A stretch of DNA of 9,752 nucleotides from Saprospiraceae bacterium (lineage in GTDB: Bacteria; Bacteroidota; Bacteroidia; Chitinophagales; Saprospiraceae), in the NCBI GenBank assembly GCA_013361075.1, contig JABWAJ010000166.1, positions 1 to 9,752 of the forward strand, given 5' to 3'. Under the pieces are notes generated by a model. It ran no database searches and was not told the DNA's origin. It saw only the letters and a program-made list of their open reading frames with translations. The position numbers were made by a program, and so were the translations under genes. Shown here in pieces: positions 1-7,676 of the stretch (positions are counted from its first letter, which is position 1; every line of letters begins with the position of its first letter).

Positions 1-1758
1 CTATATGCACAAACCGGTTGCCCCGGGTGCGTCATCTCGCTGCCTGCCCTGCCGGAAGACACAATTTTCTTAAGTATAGCGCCGGATGGCCAGGCAGGGC
101 AGCCTTATTCAGCCGATGTCAGTTTTCGAATGCCCCAGACGACGACCCCGGTTGCTGCCAGTGACTCTACTGTACCGCCGGGACTGACCATCCAGCAAAT
201 TACCATCAATTCTCTGACCAATGTGCCGCCGGGATTAAACTGGGAAGTCAATCAAACTGAATTTAACCCGGCAGAACAAACCGATGGCTGTGTTCGTTTT
301 TGCGGAACGCCGCTGCTGGCAGGCTATTACGAAGTGTCAGTGGTGGTCACCGCAACTGTGTTTTTTGTGCCGCAAACAACATCATTTACTTTCCCGATCC
401 ACATCTTGCCGGCAGTAAGCCAAACGGATGGTTTTTCCATTGTCAATAATGCAGCTTGCGGTGCCGTTACGGCTTCTTTTGTGAACAACATTCCTTCGAA
501 TGGCCTGCCCGGATTTTCTTATTTCTGGAATTTTGGGAATGGGGAAGAAACAACAGCCGAAAACCCGGAAGATCAAACCTATTTATCACCAGGTGTTTAT
601 GTTGTAGATTACCAGGCAATTGTAGATACTTCTGATTTTTTCCTGACCAATGTACGCATCGAATCAACCACCTGTACCGACCTCTTTAGTGGTCCCGATC
701 TGAAAGTACGCGTATTTGACCAGGACAACAACGAGTTGTACATTTCTTCCATTGTTTCCAATGCGGTACCTCCGCTTGACTTTAACCTGAACCTAACTTT
801 AGGTGATGGCAACTACCGGATCCAGTTGACTGACGACGACGGCGGGATAGATGGTGCCGATGACGATTGCGGAAGCGTCAATTTCAACCGGTTTACTACC
901 GGAATCCTGAACAGCAGTGGCATGAGCGCTTCGGTCAGTATTCTGCATCCGATTGATACCATCCGATCTTCAGATACAGTTATTGTTTATCCCCAGCCTT
1001 TCCCGCCACTGATTTTCGGGCTGCCTTTCGGGCCTTTGTGCGATGGAGATTCGCTGACACTGAATACCACCTATTTTGATAATCTCCAGTGGTATCGGGA
1101 TAGTGTACCTTTGCTGGAAGGAACCCTTCCCCAGCTCCCGGTGGAAGAAAGCGGCAATTACTGGGTCGTTTATTCCTCTCCCGATGGTTGTCAGGCCCAT
1201 TCGGAAATCGTGAACCTTTCTTTTGGTGAAATTCCTTCGGGGATCGTCTTTACCAATCAGAATAACATGCTTTCGATTTTTGACCCTGGCTCTTTGCCCC
1301 AGCAGGCGGGCATTCAGTGGTTTTTAAATGGGGAGCCGATTGCAGGTGCCAATGGCGAAATGTACTGCATCGGGGATTCGGGCAATTATACGGTTGAAGT
1401 CACAAACCTGGCTACGGGTTGTACCGGCAGTTATTCTCAAAACATCAACTACAACCCTGGTTTTCCTAACTGTGTAACGGCTGCCGGAGATTTGACAAAG
1501 CTGACCCCGGATATGCTTGTTGCTCCTAATCCCAGCAATGGCCACTTCGATTTATTGCTTGGGGCCACTTCGGTTTTAGAAGGAACGCTGAGCGTAGTGG
1601 ACCCATTTGGCCGGTTGCTTTCCAACCAAAAAATGCGCCTTTCGCCCGGGCAAAATCGCCAGACGATGGACCTTTCTCAACTTCCGGCGGGGCTGTATTT
1701 GCTTCAGTGGCAATCACCTGATGGGCAAAACGTAGTAAAAGCGCTGAAATTGGATTAA
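1..1758 (+). CDS. Secreted multidomain Ig/PKD-like protein with T9SS C-terminal sorting domain (5' truncated)
   Basis: The frame is open from base 1, so this is the 3' part of a longer gene; the ATG at 130 is internal. The first residues (LYAQTGCPGC) resemble the end of a signal peptide with Ala-Gln cleavage, so the true start probably lies just upstream. Modules visible in order: a putative-Ig/cadherin-like segment (~150-410); a PKD-like domain (~430-640) with WNFGNG and SPGVYVV; a C2-like segment (~680-890) containing the acidic run DDDGGIDGADDD, a possible Ca2+ site; two Ig-like domains (~1000-1220 and ~1240-1450) with QWYRD/SGNYWV and QWFLNG/SGNYTVEV; and a T9SS type A sorting domain (~1510-1755) with APNPSNGHFDL, GQNRQTMDLSQLPAGLYLLQW and a VVKALKLD end. 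In this family the C-terminal domain targets the protein through the type IX system and is removed on surface attachment. No catalytic domain is seen in the visible part; adhesion or extracellular structure is inferred. Confidence 0.85.
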   Translation, partial: LYAQTGCPGCVISLPALPEDTIFLSIAPDGQAGQPYSADVSFRMPQTTTPVAASDSTVPPGLTIQQITINSLTNVPPGLNWEVNQTEFNPAEQTDGCVRFCGTPLLAGYYEVSVVVTATVFFVPQTTSFTFPIHILPAVSQTDGFSIVNNAACGAVTASFVNNIPSNGLPGFSYFWNFGNGEETTAENPEDQTYLSPGVYVVDYQAIVDTSDFFLTNVRIESTTCTDLFSGPDLKVRVFDQDNNELYISSIVSNAVPPLDFNLNLTLGDGNYRIQLTDDDGGIDGADDDCGSVNFNRFTTGILNSSGMSASVSILHPIDTIRSSDTVIVYPQPFPPLIFGLPFGPLCDGDSLTLNTTYFDNLQWYRDSVPLLEGTLPQLPVEESGNYWVVYSSPDGCQAHSEIVNLSFGEIPSGIVFTNQNNMLSIFDPGSLPQQAGIQWFLNGEPIAGANGEMYCIGDSGNYTVEVTNLATGCTGSYSQNINYNPGFPNCVTAAGDLTKLTPDMLVAPNPSNGHFDLLLGATSVLEGTLSVVDPFGRLLSNQKMRLSPGQNRQTMDLSQLPAGLYLLQWQSPDGQNVVKALKLD

Positions 1759-1765
1759 AAAAGGT

Positions 1766-1798
1766 ATCTGAAATGTCGTACTTTTGTCACTTTCAGAT
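1766..1798 (+). repeat. Short stem-loop after the T9SS protein gene
   Basis: ATCTGAAA (1766-1773) is the exact reverse complement of TTTCAGAT (1791-1798), with a 17-nt loop. It begins 8 nt after the stop codon and precedes the stronger hairpin at 1817-1854. The loop holds TACTTTTG (1779-1786), which matches the Bacteroidota -7 consensus TAnnTTTG, but no TTTG lies at the right distance upstream. It may be an mRNA 3'-end stabiliser or chance. Confidence 0.35.
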
Positions 1799-1816
1799 GT
1801 AAACTAACCTCTTCTG

Positions 1817-1854
1817 ACAAAAATGCCTGTGGCGGAACGTACGGGCATTTTTGT
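1817..1854 (+). terminator. Strong, probably bidirectional terminator hairpin
   Basis: ACAAAAATGCCTGT (1817-1830) pairs over 14 positions with ACGGGCATTTTTGT (1841-1854), with one G-U wobble and a 10-nt loop. The A-run on the left arm and T-run on the right arm make it work like an intrinsic terminator on either strand. It closes the transcript of the upstream secreted-protein gene 59 bp after its stop and insulates the peptidase gene. Confidence 0.75.
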
Positions 1855-1907
1855 TAGATGAGCTACTTGACCTTAACAGAGCAAACGCTGTTTAACACCG
1901 AAGCCGA

Positions 1908-1941
1908 AGTAATGCTGATGATTTCATGTACCTGCATTACT
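1908..1941 (+). repeat. Inverted repeat in the peptidase leader
   Basis: AGTAATGC (1908-1915) is perfectly inverted as GCATTACT (1934-1941), with an 18-nt spacer, ending 23 nt before the ATG of the S9 peptidase. It could be an operator for a dimeric regulator or a 5'-UTR hairpin. No T-run follows, so it is not an intrinsic terminator. Function is unassigned. Confidence 0.4.
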
Positions 1942-1964
1942 AACGATTCTGAACGATATGTACT

Positions 1965-3881
1965 ATGATTGCGCCCTTTGAAAAAAAAGAAATTGGCAAC
2001 TTGATTATTGAAGGCATTCCGGACATTCCGGCTGCTCTCGGAGAAAGGCTTCACCAGTACGAAAGTACCCGGGAAGCGTTTGCCACGGACTGGCTGCCGG
2101 ATGATTCCGGATTGCTCATCATCACAAGACTGGGCGAGTCGGCACAATTTCACAGCGTCAGCCGCCCGGGGGCTTTGCGCAAGCAGCTCACTTTTTTTGA
2201 AGAACCCGTCGCCTTTGGTAGTGTATGCCCCGATCCAAAACAACGGGGCTTTCTTTTTGGGAAAGATTCAGGAGGGAATGAAAATTATCAGTTGTATTAT
2301 TTTAATCTGGACACTCAGCGTTACCGGATGCTTACCGACGGGCAATCACGCAATGAATACGCTGTATGGAACAACAAAGGGAACTGTGTAGTCTATTCCA
2401 GTACCCGCCGAAACAACCAGGACCACGATTTATACCTCACGTATCCACTCGATCCTTCGAGGCAGGATGAAATGATTTTCAGCAAAAAAGGCTATTGGTA
2501 TCCGATTGACTGGTCGCCCGACGACGAGTGGATTACTGTAGGGCGTTATTTGTCGGTGCACGAAAGCGAATTGTATCGATACCACATTCCCACCAAAACA
2601 CTGGAACCCATTCTCTGTGAATTGGAAGATATTTCCTGTCATGGAGGCTGTTGGGACAAAGATGGAGAAGGGGTTTATTATGCTGCTGATGTTGCCGGCG
2701 AATTCCGGCGCCTGATTTATTACCGGATTGCTGACGACCGGCATGAGGTATTGTGGGAGCAAATGGATTGGGATGTGGAAGGCATCAGCTTGTCGCCGGA
2801 TGGGAAAGACCTGGCGTTTACGGTAAATGATAACGGAATTTCAGCCCTTTTTATTCTGGATACGGAGAGCAGGCAGTTTAGGCAGATTGAGCACATTCCG
2901 AAGGGAGAATGCAATACCCTGCGCTGGCATCCGACAGAAAAAAAATTGGCCCTGACCATCAACACAGCCAAAGCGCCTGCTGATGCTTTTGTGCTGGATA
3001 CGCAAACAGAGATACTGGAAAAATGGACCTTTAGCGAAGTGGGAGGGCTCGACCCGGATCATTTCATCGAGCCGACGCTCATTCATTATCCCACTTTTGA
3101 TATGGAAGATTCTGACCAGGAGGATGCCTCCCGGATTCGTTATATTCCGGCGTTTTATTTCAAACCCCGGCAAAAAAATCGGAGGCTTCCTGTTTTGATT
3201 TACATTCACGGCGGTCCTGAAAGCCAGTTTCGGCCTATTTTTTCGCCTATTTTTCAATATTACCTGAACGAAATGGGGCTTGCTGTAGTAGCACCTAACG
3301 TGCGGGGTTCTTCAGGGTATGGGAAAAGTTACCTGAAATTAGACAATGGCTATCTTCGGGAACATTCGGTAATGGACATCGGAAAATTGTTGGACTGGAT
3401 AGCGGAGCAACCCGACCTCGATGCCTCCCGGGTGGCTGTCATGGGGGGATCTTATGGAGGGTACATGGTGCTGGCCTCTATGTCGCATTTCAATGCACGC
3501 CTGCGTTGTGGGATTGATATTGTTGGCATCAGCAACTTCATTACTTTTCTGAAAAATACCAAATCTTATCGTCGCGACCTGCGCCGGGTAGAATACGGGG
3601 ATGAACGCGACCCGAATATGCGCCGCCACCTGCTGCGCATTTCACCAACGACCAATGCCCATAAAATTACCAAGCCCATGCTGATTGTTCAGGGATTGAA
3701 CGACCCGCGCGTGCCGGCTACTGAGGCAGAACAAATGCTGAAAGCCATCCGGCAAAACGCAGGCGAAGCGTGGTACCTGCTGGCGAAAGATGAAGGCCAT
3801 GGGTTTAGAAAAAAATCGAACAAAGACTATTATACCAAAGCAGTAATCCTCTTTTTAAAGCGGTATTTGCTGAACGAGTAG
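1965..3881 (+). CDS. S9 family serine peptidase (prolyl oligopeptidase / acylaminoacyl-peptidase type)
   Basis: 638 residues, a usual length for cytosolic S9 peptidases. An in-frame TGA at 1950-1952 and no earlier ATG fix the start. No signal peptide is visible, so a cytoplasmic location is likely. Residues ~50-370 look like a beta-propeller with WD40/TolB-like strands (WSPDDEWITVGRY, LSPDGKDLAFTV, WHPTEKKLALTIN), which in the family gates access to short peptides. Residues ~390-638 are the alpha/beta-hydrolase domain: HGGP (His415-Pro418) for the oxyanion region, nucleophile Ser496 in GGSYGGYM, acid Asp580 in GLNDPRVP and His612 in DEGHGF. All catalytic residues are present, so the enzyme should be active. 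Family knowledge: cleavage of oligopeptides after Pro or removal of acylated N-terminal residues; the exact specificity cannot be read. The next gene starts 14 nt downstream, which suggests a shared transcript. Confidence 0.92.
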   Translation: MIAPFEKKEIGNLIIEGIPDIPAALGERLHQYESTREAFATDWLPDDSGLLIITRLGESAQFHSVSRPGALRKQLTFFEEPVAFGSVCPDPKQRGFLFGKDSGGNENYQLYYFNLDTQRYRMLTDGQSRNEYAVWNNKGNCVVYSSTRRNNQDHDLYLTYPLDPSRQDEMIFSKKGYWYPIDWSPDDEWITVGRYLSVHESELYRYHIPTKTLEPILCELEDISCHGGCWDKDGEGVYYAADVAGEFRRLIYYRIADDRHEVLWEQMDWDVEGISLSPDGKDLAFTVNDNGISALFILDTESRQFRQIEHIPKGECNTLRWHPTEKKLALTINTAKAPADAFVLDTQTEILEKWTFSEVGGLDPDHFIEPTLIHYPTFDMEDSDQEDASRIRYIPAFYFKPRQKNRRLPVLIYIHGGPESQFRPIFSPIFQYYLNEMGLAVVAPNVRGSSGYGKSYLKLDNGYLREHSVMDIGKLLDWIAEQPDLDASRVAVMGGSYGGYMVLASMSHFNARLRCGIDIVGISNFITFLKNTKSYRRDLRRVEYGDERDPNMRRHLLRISPTTNAHKITKPMLIVQGLNDPRVPATEAEQMLKAIRQNAGEAWYLLAKDEGHGFRKKSNKDYYTKAVILFLKRYLLNE

Positions 3882-3895
3882 ATCAGAAACCATAC

Positions 3896-6193
3896 ATGAA
3901 GTTGAGCCAAACGATGAAAGGCGCCATTGCGCTGCTGTTCCTGATGGGTGCGTGTATTTACCTGCGCTATGAGGATTTTTTCCGCGTCGCCAATAAAATG
4001 GTGATCGAACAAGGGGGGGATGGATACAAGGCTTACCAGGCCTTTATTTACCATGTAAAATACGACAGCACCTATCGCCATTTTCAGGGGATGAATTACC
4101 CCTATGGCGAACATGCAGTACCTGCCGATACACAGCCTGCCCTATCCAATACCCTGAAATGGATCAACGCACATGTCGCAGACCTCAGCGATTATGCCCT
4201 TGGGATTTTTAATTTCAACCTCCTCTTTTCCATTCTGTTGTGCAGTGTTTTTCTGTACCTGATTTTTCGCCGACTCGATGTTCCCGCGTGGTACAGCATC
4301 ATTGTCGCCATAGCCATGACTTTCCTGGCACCTCAAAACATGCGCATGACGGGGCATTTCGGACTGGCTTTACCCGTCGCTTTGCCGGCTACCCTCTATT
4401 TTCTGATGCGGTTTGAAGAAAAACGGACAATCGTCATCAGCCTGTGTATGGCATTTTTCCTGACGGTCATTTCGCTGTTCCACTTTTATTTTTTCGCCAT
4501 CATGGGGGCGACGATTTCTTTGTATTTTCTGTTCAGCTATCTGCATAAGCGCAACAAGCAGTTGTTGTCGCGCTACGCAGCTCACTATGGCATTCAGGTA
4601 ATTTTGCCGCTCCTGTTTTTTATTTACTGGATGTATTGGGGCGACCCGGTAAAAGACCGTACCGCATTGCCCTGGGGCTTTTTTCACTATCATTCAAGAT
4701 GGGAAGGCATCTTTACATCGCTTACCCAGCCGTATTTTCAATGGATTCATGAAAAAGTCATTAACATAAGGGAGGTAGATTTTGAAGGTAAGGCTTATGT
4801 AGGCCTGATAGCAGCTTTCGCTTTTCTGGGCATTATTCTGGCATGGATCGGCCGGGGTTTCCGGCAGGCCCCCGTTTCGTTTTTGCCGTCCCGAAAAATC
4901 TACCTGAATTCAATTTTTTACGCCTCCCTGGCTTTGTTGTTATTTTCATTCGGACTGCCATTTATCATTCCGCGGCTGGAAGATCTCCTGCTTTATTCAG
5001 GGCCGGTGCGCCAGTTTCGGTCAGTAGGACGATTTGCGTGGCTGTTTTATTTCGTCATCAACATCATTGCTTTTGCGTGGCTTTACCACAAATTGCAAAC
5101 CAAAAAATGGAAATGGGCAGTCTGGATACCCGCTTTTGCCCTTTTGCTGTTTGAAACCTGGAATTTCACACGCAGCATTGATGTACGCCTTGATGAAATT
5201 CCGATGGGCGAACCCGGGAAGCGTTTTGTTGATATTCCGGGGATAAAATATTCCGATTATCAGGCAATTATGCCTTTGCCGTACTACAATGTAGGTTCCG
5301 ACAACTTCTGGTGGGCCCTGAAGTATTTTGCGGGCAACCGCTCTCAAACGATGTCCATGCAAACAGGCTTGCCCATTACGGCTGCCATGCTGACGCGTAC
5401 TTCTGTTTCTCAAACCATCAACCAGATCCAGATGATGACAGAACCGTACAGAAGACCCCAGGTGATAGATGATTATCCGGACCGCCGGCCTTTGCTCATT
5501 GTTCATGACGTTAGCGAAGCCCCGGAGGGAGAAACGACCTGGGGGTATTTGTTGCAGGAATCTCAACTGGTTTATACCGATGGCTCACTCCGCTTTTTCC
5601 GGCTTGACCTTGACCTTTATGATAAAAAAATTGCGCAGCGCAAGCAGGCAATTACAGACACGCTGGCAATAGACTCCCTGCTGTTTGAGGTAAACGGGTT
5701 CCGTTCTACGCAACCCAATGTTAATTTTGTTTATGATGCTATGGATGGTTCCCCTGCTGCGAATGCCTACCTGGGGAGTGGCGGGTTTGAAGGGAAAATG
5801 GGGGATGAAAACCTGATTTTTGAAGGTACCCTGCCAGAGGCAAAACCCGGCGTTTACCTGTTTTCCATGTGGATGTTCATCAACCATGACCTGTACCCGC
5901 GTACTGATTTTTTAGTAGTGGAATCCGATCCGGCTACCGGGGGCATGCGCAAGCAATACACCGCTCAATCGCGCGAAGTGCTGAAAGCCATCGACAACAA
6001 TGGCTGGGCGTTGATGGAGTTCCCCTTTGAAGTGCAGGCATCAGACAGCAAATTCCGATTGACGTTCAACAATAAAAACCTGCGCCGCGAACCCATTTTT
6101 GTGGATGAACTGCTCATCCGACCCGCAGGAACAGATCTGTACCGGCAGTCAGATCGCTGGGTTTGGAAGAATAACCGGCATTATTTGAAGTAG
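3896..6193 (+). CDS. Polytopic GT-C-like membrane protein with large C-terminal soluble domain
   Basis: 765 residues. The first hydrophobic segment (residues ~8-24) is followed by a probable extracytoplasmic loop carrying acidic residues (Glu26-Asp27; Asp42 in GGDGYKAY) and MNYPYGEH. About ten more membrane segments follow, up to residue ~425 (for example around GIFNFNLLFSILLC, FLTVISLFHFYFFAIMG, VILPLLFFIYWMYW, FVINIIAFAWLY, AVWIPAFALLLFETW). The topology and the acidic loop after TM1 resemble GT-C glycosyltransferases that use lipid-linked sugars, but the acceptor and donor are unknown and I do not recognise a named gene. The last ~340 residues are soluble. Their end (from ~600: PGVYLFSMWMF, FPFEVQASDSKFRLTFNN, FVDELLIRP) looks like a jelly-roll carbohydrate-binding fold. 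The start is 14 nt after the peptidase stop, which suggests co-transcription; a second in-frame ATG at 3914 is less likely. Confidence 0.7.
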   Translation: MKLSQTMKGAIALLFLMGACIYLRYEDFFRVANKMVIEQGGDGYKAYQAFIYHVKYDSTYRHFQGMNYPYGEHAVPADTQPALSNTLKWINAHVADLSDYALGIFNFNLLFSILLCSVFLYLIFRRLDVPAWYSIIVAIAMTFLAPQNMRMTGHFGLALPVALPATLYFLMRFEEKRTIVISLCMAFFLTVISLFHFYFFAIMGATISLYFLFSYLHKRNKQLLSRYAAHYGIQVILPLLFFIYWMYWGDPVKDRTALPWGFFHYHSRWEGIFTSLTQPYFQWIHEKVINIREVDFEGKAYVGLIAAFAFLGIILAWIGRGFRQAPVSFLPSRKIYLNSIFYASLALLLFSFGLPFIIPRLEDLLLYSGPVRQFRSVGRFAWLFYFVINIIAFAWLYHKLQTKKWKWAVWIPAFALLLFETWNFTRSIDVRLDEIPMGEPGKRFVDIPGIKYSDYQAIMPLPYYNVGSDNFWWALKYFAGNRSQTMSMQTGLPITAAMLTRTSVSQTINQIQMMTEPYRRPQVIDDYPDRRPLLIVHDVSEAPEGETTWGYLLQESQLVYTDGSLRFFRLDLDLYDKKIAQRKQAITDTLAIDSLLFEVNGFRSTQPNVNFVYDAMDGSPAANAYLGSGGFEGKMGDENLIFEGTLPEAKPGVYLFSMWMFINHDLYPRTDFLVVESDPATGGMRKQYTAQSREVLKAIDNNGWALMEFPFEVQASDSKFRLTFNNKNLRREPIFVDELLIRPAGTDLYRQSDRWVWKNNRHYLK

Positions 6194-6195
6194 AT

Positions 6196-6269
6196 ACTGG
6201 TTATTGGTTACTGGTTACTGGTCTGTTATGGCGTGACCAATAACCAATAACTGATCACCAATAACCAGT
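6196..6269. repeat. Heptad-based imperfect inverted repeat between convergent genes; probable transcription terminator
   Basis: The left arm 6196-6223 contains three 7-bp units of the form TGGTTAY. The right arm 6235-6269 contains matching CCAATAA units plus one extra unit (TGATCAC, 6252-6258, bulged). 26 of 28 left-arm positions pair by Watson-Crick rules. The two exceptions (C6218/A6240, C6211/A6247) are C-A mismatches in plus-strand RNA but G-U wobbles in minus-strand RNA, so the hairpin is better on the minus transcript. The loop is 11 nt. The repeat fills nearly the whole 84-bp gap, from 3 nt after the GT-C-like stop to 9 nt from the stop of the convergent gene. Termination is inferred from placement and pairing. 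Confidence 0.75.
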
Positions 6270-6277
6270 TAAACCAA

Positions 6278-7222
6278 TTATTCCACTTCCACTTTATCCT
6301 TGATCACCGTTTTTGGCGGGGAATTTTTGGGTACAGGCACTCCGGCTTTTTGGATGCTGTTCGAAGGTTTCTTTTTAGTCTGAATTACCTTTGAGGTTTT
6401 GATGCGTGTGATTTCGATATCGGTCAGATAGATGCTTTCATTTTTGGCCCGTTCGGTGCGCAGCTTCTGAAAACCCTGCTCGTCTAATCCTGCTCTCAGA
6501 GAGTCATCAAACGTGCCTTTTTTGTAGATCCCGACGTAGTATTCGCGTTCGCCATGTTCAAACTGTTCGTAGTCGAGCAGGCGGTAGCCGCTTTTATGCC
6601 GGCGTGCACGCTCGGTGTTAAAGGTAGTGAGGTCGGAGGCTTCGAATAAAAACGTTTGATCCGGTTGCTGTCCATAGTGGTACAAAGCTACATAGGGCAT
6701 GGTACCATCCGGGAAAGGGGTGGCATCTACATCTACGAGGAAAAAATTGTCTTTGGCCATTTCCTCATTCTTTTTCACCAATCCGGCCCAGGAGTCTAGT
6801 TTCCAGGCTTTGTGAGCAGTTTTTCCCGTGGTCCAGACACCGGTAAACAGAAAAACGTTGTTTGGCCCGGCTTGCCCTTCCAGTTCGGTGAGCACAAAAC
6901 CCTCTTTAGCCATGTCGCGGCGTTTTTGCACCAGGGAGTCCCAGCCTGCCACGGTTGCCAGCACCGAGTGTTGTTTGGTTTTGGCCCAGATGGCCCAATA
7001 TTTGTTGATTTTGTTGTTGTCTTTGGCCAATTCAACGTCCGTGAGTTGGTAGCCTGCCGTGTCCATCTGCATGTGGCGCTGCTGAAGTTCGCTCCAGGTG
7101 AGGTTATCGGCGTATTCGTGCGGTATATCTGTTTTCTGAAAGATGCCCGAATAGTTGAACTGGGCCTGAACCGTGAAAGTGAACAGCGCAAAACATGCGG
7201 TTATCCATCTTGTATTTGCCAT
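6278..7222 (-). CDS. Secreted BTRD1-like tandem-repeat protein
   Basis: 314 residues when started at the ATG at 7222. This start gives a clean signal peptide (MANTRWITACFALFTFTVQAQ, cleavage after VQA). An in-frame ATG farther up, at 7414, adds 64 residues without secretion features and would overlap the neighbouring xisI gene, so I reject it. The mature part contains four to five repeats of ~50 residues, each starting with a W/L-x-x-L/F helix rich in E/R/K (WSELQQRHMQMD, WDSLVQKRRDMAKEG, WAGLVKKNEEMAKDN, LTTFNTERARRHKSG, FQKLRTERAKNES), followed by a strand such as GYQLTDVEL, GFVLTELEG, FFLVDVDA, GYRLLDYEQ, and then a Y-x-x-(I/V)-(W/Y) strand. This pattern resembles bacterial tandem repeat domain 1 (BTRD1). 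The C-terminal ~40 residues are basic and low complexity (KTKKKPSNS). No T9SS sorting domain is seen. The role is unknown; periplasmic or exported binding is a guess. Confidence 0.75.
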   Translation of the reverse strand: MANTRWITACFALFTFTVQAQFNYSGIFQKTDIPHEYADNLTWSELQQRHMQMDTAGYQLTDVELAKDNNKINKYWAIWAKTKQHSVLATVAGWDSLVQKRRDMAKEGFVLTELEGQAGPNNVFLFTGVWTTGKTAHKAWKLDSWAGLVKKNEEMAKDNFFLVDVDATPFPDGTMPYVALYHYGQQPDQTFLFEASDLTTFNTERARRHKSGYRLLDYEQFEHGEREYYVGIYKKGTFDDSLRAGLDEQGFQKLRTERAKNESIYLTDIEITRIKTSKVIQTKKKPSNSIQKAGVPVPKNSPPKTVIKDKVEVE

Positions 7223-7237
7223 AAAACTTCTTTTTTG

Positions 7238-7245
7238 CGAAGATA
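7238..7245 (-). promoter_or_regulatory. Candidate -7 element for the BTRD1-like gene
   Basis: The minus strand reads TATCTTCG here, 7 of 8 matches to the Bacteroidota -7 consensus TAnnTTTG, about 15 nt before the ATG. No TTTG is seen at the expected -33 distance. An A-rich, GAAG-containing stretch lies between it and the start. Confidence 0.3.
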
Positions 7246-7334
7246 ACGAAGGTCGGTGGCTGTTTAGTAGGCGGAAAGGGGGATTTGATGGAATAATGAC
7301 AATATTAGCCGGAAGAGATGGCTGGTGGCCCAAT

Positions 7335-7676
7335 CTACGCCACCGCATACTCCGTATCCTGACGTGCATATTCCGGAACAAAGCCCAAAACAATATCAGT
7401 TTTTGCAACCCCACGATTCATCAACTCCGTAGCAACCGGAATTTCGGTCCAATTTTGTTGAACCCATACCTTCCCGTTTTTTATTTCAAAGTGGAGAAAA
7501 GTGGAATGCACTAATTTATCTTCATTTTCCCACCCAAACCCGATGACCTGAAAGCGATTACGTTCGCGATCAGCAATGACTTGTTTTTCAACAGTAGGAG
7601 AGTTTGAAAAAGGGGTTGCAGCATAGTGTTCCATTAGATCCACTACAGCATCCTGATATTTTTTTAATGTATCCAT
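7335..7676 (-). CDS. xisI: XisI-family protein (fdxN element excision controlling factor)
   Basis: 113 residues, the usual length of XisI. The hallmarks are clear: an N-terminal helix with a Y-x-x-x-V-x-x-L-x-x-Y pattern (MDTLKKYQDAVVDLMEHYA); the central strand pair HSTFLHFEIKNGKVWVQQNWTE, matching the family HxxIKxGKIWIQxxxTE pattern; and the end VAKTDIVLGFVPEYARQDTEYAVA, very close to the canonical LVxxGIPKxDIVLGFxxPxxRxxTxFAVA. XisI was first described in Anabaena, where with XisH it supports excision of the fdxN element by the recombinase XisF. Its start overlaps the end of xisH by 13 bp, so the two are translationally linked and probably act as a complex. No xisF-like recombinase is in the window, so an excision role here is doubtful. 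Confidence 0.93.
   Translation of the reverse strand: MDTLKKYQDAVVDLMEHYAATPFSNSPTVEKQVIADRERNRFQVIGFGWENEDKLVHSTFLHFEIKNGKVWVQQNWTEIPVATELMNRGVAKTDIVLGFVPEYARQDTEYAVA

Noticed and set aside
130..132. ATG as the start of the secreted protein
   Set aside because: The frame is open upstream to base 1 and encodes an apparent signal-peptide end (LYAQ), so this Met is internal.
5021..5566. 181-codon reverse-strand open frame over the GT-C-like gene
   Set aside because: It lies entirely within a well-supported membrane-protein gene and shows no domain, signal peptide or start context of its own.
7324..7344. GGTGGC/GCCACC hairpin at the 3' end of xisI as a terminator
   Set aside because: The 6-bp stem includes the last codons of xisI and no T-run follows on the minus strand.
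7223..7414. 64-residue N-terminal extension of the BTRD1-like protein
   Set aside because: It overlaps the 3' end of xisI, lacks secretion features, and would bury a clear signal peptide that begins at the ATG at 7222.
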